This document shows, piece after piece, positions 16,910 through 29,900 of a DNA stretch of 64,000 bases. Source of the stretch: Neodontobutis hainanensis (lineage: Eukaryota > Chordata > Actinopteri > Gobiiformes > Odontobutidae). The notes under the pieces are model-generated. The model was not told where the DNA came from, did not search any database, and saw only the letters and a list, made by a program, of their open reading frames with translations. Where the stretch lies: NCBI GenBank assembly GCA_024349245.1, contig JALDNG010000714.1, forward strand, positions 1 through 64,000, in the 5' to 3' direction. The stretch's first letter is position 1. Every line of letters begins with the position of its first letter. Position numbers and translations under genes: made by a program.

Positions 16910-18630
16910 TGTACAAAACATTTTTAGTGTTTATAATTATAACTTAAATATTTAATTGTATTAATTTTGTGATAAAATATATACATTATTATTAGCATTA
17001 ATAATATTTAAATTAGATTATTAATGAAAATAAGAAAATTATAAATCTCTCGATTTAATAAAAGATAAATGATTTTTTAATATTTTCATCTCCTTTATTT
17101 TTAAATGACGTTTGAACAAAAAATGAATAATTAAAACACATAAAAATAGGATCGAACTAAATTAAAAAGATTATCGTTCTTATAAGTATTAAATAAATCA
17201 GATAAAATTATTTAATATGAAAAAATAAAACAAATATCTGAAAATTTATAAGAATAAACCTGATATGTTATTTTCAAATTTTCTACAAAAATAATCTAAA
17301 ATATAAGTATGGTATATTGGAAGAATTACGGTCGTCGAATATTCGATATATAAATATGAAATCTAAAACATAAAATAATATGGTAAATCAAAATATATAA
17401 GATTTTTTATTTCCTATATATGATATTATTCAATATTCTGCCATGTTTTAATCTAAATCTTTGAATAAACATAAATAATAACATGTTAGTGATTAATTAA
17501 TTATTAAAAGAATTACAATTTTTATAAAATAACCTTTTGAGATATTTCAATGATATATATTATATAAATTTTATTTTACATTTCATAAATATTTTTACTG
17601 TGTGTTATATATATTTGGTTGATAATAAATATTTCTTGTATATAATCTGATATCACAATATAATTAATATATTCGAGATATATATTAATTTAAGTAATAA
17701 TAAGTAAACTGAATAAGTAAAAAATATTCAATAAAATTAGGTTTCGTAGTTATACCTATAACGTATTGAAAGATTTTATTAAAAGATTAATTCAAACAGA
17801 TTTTACAATTTTCATTTATATTTAAAATTTATCAGATATATCATTAGAAGTATATATTTAAAGGTTTCAAAGCGAAATATGTTTTTACTTATGGTATCAT
17901 AATTTTTATCGTCAATTTAACATTTTTAAACATATTCTAACATTAATAAATATAGAAACATCAAAATCGCAATATATTACTTGATAAATCAACACTAGAA
18001 TTTATTTAACTTGAAAAAATAAAATTTTATCTCAATACATTTCTTGAAAGCAAAGCAATGATATGCTACATTAAGGTTATCTACTTTAATTATTCGATGT
18101 ATTTAAATCTATATATCTTAAAATGATGACATATTAATATGGTTTTTTAATTTTTACACAATATAATACATACCCAGTAAGTTACGATAGATTAAAAGGA
18201 ATAAAATTCTCTTTGTGAATAATTCTGATATGATCATATAAATTACAATTACTTGTCTAAATTTTTATTGTTAGAACAAAAAAATGCAAAAGAGTATATA
18301 ATAGGTTACTTATATAAAAATAACATCGATGCATAGTTCATTCAATGAAACACTCTTCAAGAATAAATTATCTAAATCATTATATTAAATTTGATTCAAA
18401 TATAGATGAAAAATCATCTTAAAATTACGATAAAAGAATTTGTAATATGCCATTTGACAATAAGAAAAACTTTAATTTTTAACAATGTTAAATATATTTA
18501 ATATATGTTATAATAAATAATCATATTATATATTTAGTTGAAATGTAGAGAAAATATTTTTTTGAAGCATATTTATATTTTATTCTTAAAATATTTCTAA
18601 AATTTTAAAACAAGATTGTTTTTGTGTTTG

Positions 18631-18650
18631 TGTTGATTTTTAGCTTTATT
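18631..18650. other. Exact 20-nt block shared with 57994-58013
   Basis: TGTTGATTTTTAGCTTTATT is identical in both copies and sits in a wider, better-conserved patch of roughly 60 nt (both sides carry TTTTTGxGTTT just upstream). It lies about 1.6 kb upstream of the transporter start in both copies. No function is assigned. Confidence 0.6.
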
Positions 18651-19707
18651 ATAATATGTATTGCGTTTAACACATTTTTCGATTCACTACGTGTTTTTAT
18701 TTTTATCATACAATAAATATTTTTTGATCAAAAGGTTTATTTAACTTTTTGATATAATTATAATATATTTTTATGATTTAATCACTAAAATATTTTTTCT
18801 TGGAGTCAAGCAATTTTAAATATTTAGTTAAAAATAAGTATGATTTTAAATATGTTGAAACTTCTTAAATTAAAAAAGAGAATGATAAGTATTGTACTCT
18901 TAATCTTCTTATCTAAAAAACTGTAAAAAATATTTTAGACCGATTTGAAAAATTAAATAAATGTATTTTATTTTTTTAATTTTGCTCTATAATGTCATTA
19001 TATTTGAACTTTTTACTTTTAGTAATATAATAATTTTGTAACCTTGTTTAAGCAGAGAGACTAATGAGTTGAAATATTATTCTAATAATTAATTTATAAG
19101 AATATAAAATAATGTATGAAACGTTTTTATAAAAATTAGTGTTATGAAATAAATATCAAGTTATTATTTGTAAATATTTATATTTTAATCCATTACATAA
19201 TATCAATAGGAGTCAGTTTAGCTAAATAATTTTCAACACAATATTTTTATTTGAAAGTAAAAATATAGTTAAAAAACATAATTATTAAATAAATCTGGTA
19301 AAATGTATAGCATGACATAAAATGATATAAATCTACTAATATATTAATATGTTTCATGATAAATTTGTTTTTAATACATATGATGTCATGTTTTTAAAAT
19401 ATCAAAAGAATGGAAAATTATTTATGATTATAAACCGTGGATATGAAAAAATTATTTATTTTGATAGATGAAAAATATATATCTTCTCATCAAAATTTTT
19501 TACAAATCATAGATATTTAAATTATATTTTATAATATAAAGTTAATTTCATGTATTTTCGGAAAAATATTGATTCGAAATATTTTGCATGATCTTAAAAT
19601 TAGATACATAATATTATTTTTTTAACGCTATCTATAAATGAGTAAATATATATTTTTTGAATAAGTGTGAATATTTGATAAAATATGTTTGAAATAAATG
19701 ATATTTA

Positions 19708-19727
19708 TCAAATATACTTTATATCTT
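19708..19727. other. Exact 20-nt block shared with 58968-58987
   Basis: TCAAATATACTTTATATCTT is identical in both copies, about 0.6 kb upstream of the transporter start. The next 80 nt also align well (shared CTATACAT and GTAAATGTAG). It could be a distal upstream element or just conserved spacer. Confidence 0.55.
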
Positions 19728-20127
19728 TATTTATGAATTCATTACATTTGTTCACATCACTCTATTATCATTAAGAATTATCTATACATTCTGTAAATGT
19801 AGAATGATTTATTTTAGTTAATCAGACATAATATTTTAATTCTTTCAATTAATCTTTTTCTATTATTTCATCATTTTTAAACTGTCTTCGTTTCAATCCA
19901 TATTTAATATATTTTTAAAAATATATATAAAATATATGACAAAAATTTGATTTAAAATATAATATTTTTTTCATTATAGTTGATACAAATTAAGCTAATA
20001 TTAAGTATTTAGTAATCTTCTTAATTCTATAAGAATAATATACATTTAATAAATGATAAACGTCATTTATTTTGAAATAATATTAAGATAAATGAAATTT
20101 AATGTTTAATGTATTTATAATTCTAAA

Positions 20128-20290
20128 TCTGATTATATTAGGATTTGTATAATAAGATTATTTTTGCCAAATATATATTAAAATAATGGATCTGTTTTCT
20201 AAAGAACTTTTACATCAAAATCCGCACGTCAATCAAATCAGTGTGATAAACATTGATCAAACATCAAGAAAAAAACTATTTTTAAGAATT
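20128..20290 (+). promoter_or_regulatory. Conserved upstream region of transporter copy A (possible uORF or N-terminal extension)
   Basis: This block aligns with 59396-59558 much better than the surrounding DNA, sharing TCTGATTATATTAG, ATTATTTTTGCC and GTGATAAACATTG. It holds an ATG at 20186 that is in frame with the transporter in this copy and would add about 35 residues. In copy B the equivalent frame is broken by a 2-nt length difference in the A-run before the start. The region is therefore more likely promoter, 5' leader or upstream ORF than part of the protein. Copy A alone cannot exclude an N-terminal extension. Confidence 0.5.
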
Positions 20291-20300
20291 ATGAAGTATG

Positions 20301-20323
20301 GTATGTTAAAGAATTGACCATAG
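20301..20323 (+). other. Intron 1 of transporter copy A (23 nt)
   Basis: It begins GTATGT, ends CATAG and contains TTGAC near the 3' end. It sits in phase 1, ten nt after the proposed ATG. Its length and position are the same as in copy B (59569-59591), although most of its bases differ. That is the pattern expected of an intron rather than of coding sequence. Confidence 0.75.
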
Positions 20324-20516
20324 TATTCTATACTTTTTTGTTAGTATTCACGCATATTTTTATGTGTTTATTTGCATTGTTTATCAAATGGTATCCGATA
20401 TCTTATTTTCAATCAATTTACACGATAGTTCTTATCAGTAATATTATATGTGCGCCTGTGTTGTTTTTAATGGCATATTTTTTGGAAGGATTAAATATAT
20501 CACAAATTTCACTTAC

Positions 20517-20539
20517 GTATGTTATTGAATAAAAATTAG
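20517..20539 (+). other. Intron 2 of transporter copy A (23 nt)
   Basis: It begins GTATGT, contains an in-frame TAA and ends AAAATTAG. The matching intron in copy B is 24 nt. With this 5' site the reading frame after the intron is off by one relative to copy B. A 5' site at 20521 (19 nt) would keep frame but starts GTTATT, a poorer donor. Confidence 0.65.
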
Positions 20540-20895
20540 GTTCTATATTTTTCTATTTTTATTGGTCTTTTTGAAAATATCGCATTATGCATCACATTTT
20601 ATTTTATTACGACCCAATTAAATATATATTATGCCATTATTCACAATCAACTTACTCAAATTGGATGTACAGTTGGCTCATACACAATAGGGACAGATAA
20701 ATTAACAAATGGAATAAACATGAAAGCTATTTTAATGTTTATAGGTCTAGCATTTGCATATTTATCATTATTAATGACATTATTTATTGATACAAATATT
20801 ATAAAAAATCAAGAATGAACATAGAAAATAAGATATTATTTATATGTATATCTATAATATTTATATTTGCTTATCCATCCCTTAAAAGTCTCGAG

Positions 20896-20994
20896 GTATT
20901 ATTTTTGTAATATTTATATTAATAATATTTTTAAAACTGATAATAAAAAATATACATTATTTACTGTTCATAAAATTATCACATTTAAATTCAG
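20896..20994 (+). other. Intron 3 of transporter copy A (99 nt)
   Basis: This phase-0 interruption starts GTATTATTTTTG directly after a GAG codon and ends TTCAG. It is full of stops in all frames. It aligns poorly with the 101-nt equivalent in copy B, whereas the exons on both sides align codon for codon. Confidence 0.65.
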
Positions 20995-23900
20995 CTCTAT
21001 ATTATCAAAATTGATCCTGATTCATTATTTATTAAGAAACCTTTATCAAGGTTAACGTTAAGTATGATACTTTCTACCCCGATTTCATGTATATTGTTAA
21101 TATATACAATTATTCCAAGTAGAAGTTGGCTCATTAATGATCTATCAACTTTTAAATGTTGGACAAACATATTTCTCTTCAGTATGATGTCTGTATTTGT
21201 TTCTTACTTTGTTCCATTCTACTTTAATCGAATATTACAGCGAATGATCGAAGATTGCATATATCCTATTCGAACTATTTTTGGAATAATTATATCTTTG
21301 TACGTATATAATGAAGAATTACTTTTTACACAGTATATTTTATATGGATTTACTCTGTTTTGTTTTCTGTTGTATGATATTTGCAGAGTAATGTATGAAC
21401 TGACGGACACACATAAAATTATAATATCTAGAGAGCAGGATCTATTTTGATAAAATATACATAATTGGAAAAATTTATATTTTAAAATGCATAAATAATG
21501 ATATTTAAATAAATTTATTTTATCTAAACACAATAAAATGGTATTTTATTTACATCTTATTACAAGTATTGAAATGAAATACATTATTGCCTATGAATAT
21601 AGAATGTGATTCATAAATATACTTGTTTTTATTCATTTCTAATTTTTATTTATTTCAGATATTTATAATAAAATAAATCCAGTTGAATTATTACCCAAAT
21701 AAATCATTTTTGAGGGTCATCGCTGTTTTTAAACATTGTCTATCAATATATTTTTTGGTTTATATTGTTTATCTTTTAATATATCGTATTTAATTTTATT
21801 TCAATTAATTTAAAAACAATCTAATTAATTGTAAAGATAAAAATAATTTAATTATACTTGAACTTATTATCGAAGAATGAACCTTTTTCACGTAAATTTT
21901 AGATGACTAGTTATTTATGTTTTTCTTCAAACATATTAATCATTCTTTTAATACTAATTTGTAGATATTTTATTTTGATAAGAAAAATTGTATTTTTGAA
22001 AAACATCAAATTATATATATTTTATATATCAAATATTATATGACAGAATAAAATTAACTGTTTTTTCAATTTATATGTTTTCATTTACAGTTTAAATATA
22101 TTTAATTATAAATATGCTCACAGATAGAGAATATAAATTTTGAATATAAATGTTCACGAAGAACAGTATGTTTATGAGTATTGATAGCTTTTAAATACAG
22201 ATCTAATATTAATTAACTATTTGTGAAAGTTTATTCATATTAATGTAAATCATGAAAAATTAAATGAATAATTAAATTATTTGATACATTTCAAGACGTA
22301 TTTTTATGATTAAGTTGATTAAAATATATTTTGGATATTATGAAATAACATAAATGTGAGATTTTTATGTTTTTGAACGTTTTGATTCTTATGTCAGATA
22401 CTATTTATTCGCTCATCACTAAATTTGAACAATAAATTAAAATAAATTTGTTAATTATATTTTCTCAAATAAAACCATTTTTTTTAATTATGTAAATTAT
22501 TTCCATACTTGTTTTTCGTTTTCAAAAATATATAAAAAAAAAGGTTAATAATGTTTTGAAAATTTTGTCATGAATAAAGCTCATATCATCCTTAAAAATA
22601 TTTTGTTTAAATCAATATGTCTGAGAAAAGTCAAAATAATGTGTTTTTAATAAATTGTATTGTATTATTCAGGAAGTCATTAAATAATACTTTTTTAAAA
22701 TAATTACATTATTTTTTCAAAATTGTAATCATGTATAAAAGACGGAAAAAAATTTCTGCTATTTTATATAAAGTATATTTTGTTGATTCTCGAACAATCT
22801 TTAAGAACTATATCATATAAAGTTCAAATATTTAAATATTTTTTTGATTATATTTTTAATGATATATATTTTAAATATAAAAATGTTAATATACCAAAAT
22901 ATATAAAAATAAACTTTTTATTTTTAATGGTTTGATATTTTTTTTAAATTAATTTGAAAAATAATTTATCATATCGAAATTAGCTAATAAACTAATTTTT
23001 GTAATTCATTGAATATAAAACGTGCTATTTTTTTAAATTTAATGGCCAATCATTTGGTCATCACATTGTAATAATGTTGAATTTTAATTTAAATTTTATT
23101 TTTCACAGTTTAATTTATTCACTATGATGAATTTTTAATGAAAATCTGTTAAATGCCTAAATTTGAAAATAAAATCTGATAAAACAGCAAAAAAAGAATG
23201 AAAATTTCATAATATATGTATATTCATCAAAGATTTCAACAATAAGATTAATATACATACAATTCAAATTGTGTTGAAAATTGAATAAAAACGATTAAAT
23301 ATTTTAAATAAATTTTTAATCTTATTAACGAAGTTTTTAGTTTTATTGAAGATATTTAACCATACATGTATAAACAATAATTTCATATTCAATAATTTCT
23401 TTTATCTTTTACTTGATTATAAAAACATATATATGATTTTTGTTTTTAAGAATTATTATTTAATTGAAAGTGTTATTTTATCGTTTAAATGATAAAAAAT
23501 ACATTAATTTAAATTAAAAAGAGTTAAAGTTATTTTACAATCTAAACACCATTATAAAATAAGATTTATATATTTTAAAATTATAGCAGTTTATTTTCCG
23601 AAGTAGTTCAAATGATTTAAACAACTTCCAAATTAGTTTAATATCCCTTTATTTATTTTATCTATATTTAATATAATAATAATATATTTTAAATATTGCG
23701 TTTTATTTATCGACAATGTATTTCATAAAAATCAATTATGTTAAAAATAAATAAATAGATTATAAATTTATCTGTTTATTATTAATATAATCATTATTAT
23801 AACATAAATAACAACTATAATTTCATATCTATATATTTTTACATGTTTAATCTTAAAAATAGTTATACGTATAATTTTTAACTTTTTCAAATATTTATAA

Positions 23901-26900
23901 TTAATTTTAACAAATTTTTAATTGTTTATAATACGATAAATTTTATTTGAAATAATAAAAAATTAATGTTTTATTATTTCAAATAATCTCTTTTTTTTTG
24001 AAAATTTAAGAAAAATAAAATCATAGAAATTGATAAAATTTTGATTTATAGATTTTAACTTTTATTTTGTTTTAAATATAAGTTTTTTAGAACTGTTTAG
24101 ACTTTTAAATGCCATTTATATTAAAAATATTTTAAATTTGACATCAGATAATTTTATTATTTTTAATTTAATATTTTTAAAATTGTTTTATTTTTATTTT
24201 ATTTAATATTTTATTTACTTTATTATTTTAATCTTTGATAAAGTTTTATATAAATCAATTTATCACATATAATCTACTGTTTTATCAATATATTTAAACT
24301 GGTTTTTTAAATAATTTCTTTAAATAATGTTCAGTTTAACAATAATGTTTTAAATACAAATCATGAAATTATTATGTGTTAAAAATTATTTTAAAATATT
24401 AATATCTAATTAACATAAACATTTCTTTAAGTTTTTCTCCATTAGAAAATAACTTGATATTATTCAAATACAGATGTAAAGAAAATCATTAATTATTTAT
24501 AATATATACATAAAAAGTTTGAAAAAAGAAGCTTTATTTTATTATTAAATTCAAATTGTTTTAAAATAAATTTGATTTTAAATATTTTTATTTCAAACAG
24601 AAGTTTTCAATTTGATTTCATCGTCATCAATAAGTATTTTCATGGTTAGAGTCTAATTTTTAAATACACTATCGAAAGTAGATTTCAATATATTAAGAAT
24701 AAGTTCGTCTGTTAGAAATAAAAGTAAAGCAATTTTAAATTATCAAAACAAGACAGATATATTTAATTTTAACAAATTGTAGGCTTAATATTCTCTGAAT
24801 AAAATGTTTCTAAAAAGAATATATTAGTAATTTAAATATTTTATTTTTGGAATTTAAATTGTTTAAAGATGAATAAACAAATATAATAGAATATTGTCTT
24901 TGATTAATTAATTTAATCAATATAAATTATTGATTAAAGATCGTAGATAAATATTTTGTTATTTTATATAAGAACATCAACATTTCATTAAATTTTATAA
25001 AATAGATTTGTCATTTAGATATAAATAAAGATTGAAATTGATGAATTAAAAATGGACTAATAAATGAATAATTGGGAATAATGAAATAAAATATAACTGT
25101 ATCATAAAGATACATTTTGACATGTTATTGAATAGTTACGTTGACACTAAATAGTTTTTAATATCTTTTGAAATAAACAGAATTTTTGATTTTCCGAATA
25201 TTAAAAAGTTTAGATATATAATTAAAAACTTATAAATATTACATATTAAGCAATTTCACTTCACTATGTCGTTTTCAAAGAGATATAAACTGAGATTTAT
25301 TTTATATAAAATAAAAAATACCAATTTTTGATAATGTTATGCATTTATCGATATGAAATGTAATAAACCGTTTCAACAAAGTAATAGAAATATTGTATGT
25401 TTTTACAAATTTCAACATTAGCATAGAATGATCGTTTAATATAATGCATAAATTATTTATTCAATTGTATATATTTTAATATTTTTTCTTCATTAAATGA
25501 TCTTATTAATTTTTGATTTGAATAAAAAAATATTTGTTTTTCACATGTTTAACATCAAAAAACATTTATACTTTTGTGCAAAAATAATTCCTATATCAGC
25601 ATACATTCATTTCATATATTCAGATTGAAAAGATTAATTTCTCATTTGACATTATCTTTACCTTTGCTATTTTGTCATTCAATATAAAATTTAAAACATA
25701 TTAGGTTATCGTGATACATTTTACTATGAGTTTCATAATTATTAATAATCCAATTTTACGTAAATATTAACTTCATTTAAAATATTGATTTTGTTTATTT
25801 ATGTTAAAAATATTTAAATAACTTATTAGATTAAATACATTTTTAATTAACTATGGGTTTAGTAAAACATATTTTAAATCCAATAATCTAATGAAGTTAA
25901 AAATTGCTCAAATTTTAAATGAGTTAAATTGATTATTCTATTATAAACCTATTTTTAAGATGTAAGAATTATCATTATAAATAATTTTATTTTGAAATTA
26001 TTTCTTGGTAATGAATGAAAGTTATCTTGTTCTATAATTTCATTTTTTCCAAATTATATTTTCCAAAAATATTTTATGAGCTAATTGAAAAGATTAATCT
26101 TTATTTATTCAAATATTTTTGGTAAATTGTGAAAATTTACAAAATTGAATGAAATAAAAATTATTTTTTTCAATAATCAAATTAAAAAGGTTCTTACAAT
26201 ATTAAAATTATGAAATTTTATGCTATTATCACATTATAATCAACCTTCATTCAAATAAGATTTTTTTATTGTATAGCCTTTTTTATGTTTCTCATGAATT
26301 TTAGAACGATTATTAATTTATTTCAATAAATTTAGTTTTATATAAATCTCTTGAAATAGAATTTATATATTTTCTTAAATCATTTTCAGGACACTTTTAT
26401 ATGACAAATAAATAGTTCTTTGAAAAATCATTATAATCGTTTTATTTATGAACATAAATTGTTATAGATATTTAGTATTTTTAGATTTTAAATAAATAAT
26501 AATTTATAAATGAAGAATTGCAAAATTTTCACAGTTTAATATTTCAAAGTTTGATGCAATCAAAATTAAATTTTCATATAATGTCATATAAAGATTAAAC
26601 AATAGTATATGTAAATTTGAAATATAATTATCAAAAATTAATTTGTAAATTTAAGCTTTAATATATAATATCAATGAATGACTGATAAATATTATTTTAT
26701 TGTTATGTCATATTGGAAAAATTCAATCTATATTTTTTATATAGCGTGTTATTTTCGAACATAAAAATTTGTAACATCTATTCTAAATTTTCATTCATAT
26801 GATTTTCAATTTTACATCTATTTGATTTCTTTTACACAAAAACAAATTTATGAAGATTTATTTATTTAATTTAATTAGATTTAATAAAATACGTATGATA

Positions 26901-29900
26901 TCAAATATCCAAATTATAAAAAATATATTTTGATTCAACAATTATTCTTTTTATATCGTTCTTTTATTAACTTAGATTTTGTCTTAAGAAAATATTGTTT
27001 AATATCACTAAACCTATATGTATAAAAAATCAATTAATTAGAAAAGCCAAAAAACAAATTTAAGAAAATTTATATTATTTTTAACATTTATGTTCATATA
27101 AATTTAATTGTTAGATACAATTATATCCATATAAAATTAAAAAAATGGTTACTATGAATACAATACGATTTAAATTTAATTATAATTTTATTAAGATGAA
27201 AGGAAAATTGAATTAATTTACGTTTTCGATTAAACATTGAATACAATAAAGAATCTTTGACTTATAAATTGATTAATATCTTCAATATCCATTATTTTGC
27301 TCTGCATGAATATAATATCTGTGTCTTAAAAGAATGAGATAATTTTAAACATTTTATCTCTCTAAATATAATTAAATTTAGTTTTCTTCTAAAATGCTCT
27401 TAAGATTAAATAATAAATTTTTAATATAGAATCTACAGTCTAAAAATATCGTGTTCTATAAAATACAAAATTCATTTTTATCAATTAGATTATCAAATTT
27501 TATTTAATAATAATGTTCCATTTTACCCCATCCTCACTTTTTATGAGAAAAAATTGATTTAAAATAAAAAAAATGATCTTTGTAAATATAAAATTTTCTG
27601 CATAACTTATTAATTAAATTTTGATCTTTAGCATTTTATATCTATATTCTTTTGAAGATTAAAGAAAATTTTTAATTTATTTTTCAAAATGATGATATTT
27701 AAATAAATAATATTATTTAAAATATATTAAATATACAAAGTGAAAATATTAATTTTTTTTATATTTTTGGGAAATGTTTGATATTCTACAGTAAAATATT
27801 ATATATATGTAGGATAATTAATAAAATTTATAATATACTATAACCAAAGCCTGTAATTCACAAGTGAATGCATTATACCTATATCAAAGTTGTAACCATA
27901 GATATTTCAATTGATTTGAAACCAGAAAATAATTTTTGAACTTTTGCTTTAAAATGTGATGATTTTTTTATCAATCATAAAAATAAAACATCATTTTTAA
28001 TTTTAGTCTTTTAAAGAATAAAATATATATCTTTGCATTTTAAGCATATATGAAATTCAATTAGAATAAATCTCGATTCAAATTGTCATAATGTATAAGA
28101 AATTCATTTGAATCGATCTATTAATCTATCTTCTTATCTCCTCATTCTGTTATTAATAACATGTTTTTAAATTTATTCATTAGTTTTAATAAAATTTTGT
28201 TTCTAAAATAAATGACAAATATCTGAGATTGAGTAATATAAATTTTCAATCAGGTCTATATATTTATTTCAACCCATATACCTTGTTATTAAAAAATACA
28301 CTGCATTATGAATAATAACTAAATTATTTATATCTATATCATTAATCCTATTAAAAAAATTTAAAATATTTTTTTGAGATAACTAATTTATTTAAACAGT
28401 AAAAAATAAATAACACTATGTGTCGTAAATATATTTCATTAGACAATACGTTTAAATAAAAGAAGAATATTTCAATCACATTAAAGATTATACAAAAATT
28501 CATTTGAAATTTTATATCTGAAATAGTTTATAAATATCAGCATTTTTGGCAATAAATTCTAAAAAGGTATATTCATTGATTTTTTGCCAATAATAGATAT
28601 AATTCAGACAAATATCTCTTTTGGTAAAATAAGAGTATGTTGTTTTTGACCAATTTCATTATTAACATATATAACAATAATCCAAATAAAAATTATTGAT
28701 GCATATTGTGTGAATAAATAAATATTTAGCTACTGATAAAAATATTTTTATATTTTAGTTTTTAATTATAATTCAGATGTAACTCACAGACAGAAAAATA
28801 ATTAATTTCTATATATATATAATCGTATCTTTATTTGAAATAAAATCGCAAACTCACAACAACGTATATAACTCATAAACATATAATTGTGTGTAGTTTT
28901 CATAATATCAAAATATATAAAAGAAAATAAGTTCATTAATATAAAGTAAATTTATTTGATTAAAATTTTTACTTCATTCTTCAAAAATAATTTAAAAAAT
29001 ATGATTTATATTCTATTTAAATGATTGCAAGAATTGTGTAAATATATGATTCTCAGTCTGGAATTATTAATGCAACGGTTTTTGAATTATTTTATTTCAC
29101 AAAAATCATGATTTAACAATTTTATAATTTTTTAAAGATCGAATACTTGAGCATAATTTAATCTCGGTTAAATATTTTTTATAACCATTTAGTGAATGGA
29201 ATAATTTACATCTCTAAATATATTAAATTTATATTATGCATCTGTAAATTTTTGAATAATCAAAAAGTTAAATCTAATATTTATTGTGAAATTATACACA
29301 TCTTTAATTATTTTCTAAAATGAATACTCATAATATTTTATCCTATGATTTATAATTCATGAAACATCATAAAAAAGACATCTGATTTTCAATAAAATAA
29401 TCATAAATTACTTATTTACTAATTCAATGAATATGTATACGTTTTCTCTCCGTACATGATAAAAATAATTTTAAATCTATTCAAATTATATTTTTAAATT
29501 TTACATGGTATTAAATACGATGGTTGATTTTAAAACTATAAATAGTTAAATAAACTATTATAAACAGAAATCTTAAAAGTTTTTACATGAAAAGTCATTT
29601 AAATGTTATTAGGAATTATATATTATATTTTTTATCTGTTATTTATCTTAAATATATTTATATTTTTATTTATAATATTAAAAATAACATTAAAAATAAA
29701 TAAATATTAAAATATATATTGAATACCATTTTATATTTTGATTAATTTATGTGTATGTATAAATATATAACAGAAAATATTTTTCTATATTAATATTTTT
29801 ATCATTGATTTTTGAATAACTTTTATAAAATCTATGAGTAATCTGATTTTGAAAATATTATAAAATATTTTATATTTTGATTATAATCCTTTGAAAAAAA

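Larger units (their letters stand above)
1..20127. other. AT-rich non-coding stretch, left of transporter copy A
   Basis: I find no supportable gene here. Short open frames (for example 4358-4540 plus and 13029-13247 minus) have the low-complexity composition expected by chance. The one I checked by aligning the two duplication copies is not preserved as an open frame in its partner. The DNA is dominated by A/T runs. Its only visible structure is its collinearity with 40.55-59.4 kb, including the short exact blocks listed separately. Confidence 0.7.
20291..21450 (+). pseudogene. DMT-superfamily membrane transporter, copy A, frame-damaged
   Basis: This is the paralogue of the intact gene at 59559-60696. 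The model is exon 1 at 20291-20300, exon 2 at 20324-20516, exon 3 at 20540-20895 and exon 4 at 20995-21450 (TGA stop). Intron positions match the other copy, and the proteins look about 70% identical by eye over exon 2. About ten hydrophobic segments are visible. The second-half motif PIRTIFGIII with NEELLFTQYILYG is typical of the last two DMT helices. Exon 3 is 2 nt shorter than in copy B: one nucleotide is missing just after intron 2 (about 20540-20565) and one near 20800-20815, giving a TGA at 20816-20818. Using a 19-nt form of intron 2 (from 20521) would repair only the first shift. Exon 4 is 27 nt longer than in copy B and ends in a charged tail. Either the gene is decaying, or the assembly has indels at A/T runs. 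Confidence 0.75.
1..24756. repeat. Copy A of a diverged ~40-kb near-tandem duplication
   Basis: This stretch can be followed, in the same order and orientation, against about 40550-64000. Matching anchors (A/B positions) are 591/41149, 1284/41875, 11111/50905, 13588/52923, 16892/56223, 18631/57994, 19708/58968, 20291/59559 (transporter start), 21705/60992, 23481/62740 and 24633/63877. The offset falls from about 40.56-40.59 kb on the left to about 39.24-39.38 kb on the right, so indels separate the copies. The ends given are window limits or projections, not true repeat borders. Non-coding identity is low and patchy, whereas the transporter exons match well. A head-to-tail duplication is inferred, because only about 1.6 units are visible. 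Confidence 0.85.

Noticed and set aside
20186..20300. ATG at 20186 as the transporter start
   Set aside because: Open and in frame in copy A, but the equivalent frame in copy B is shifted by 2 nt. The intact copy works only from the ATG beside intron 1. Kept as an alternative, not as the model.
20867..21055. 62-codon frame starting inside the transporter
   Set aside because: It runs across intron 3 of copy A in a frame different from the conserved protein. It is a shadow.
21219..21533. 104-codon minus-strand open frame
   Set aside because: Antisense to exon 4 of the transporter. The plus strand is the one conserved in copy B and has the membrane-protein pattern.
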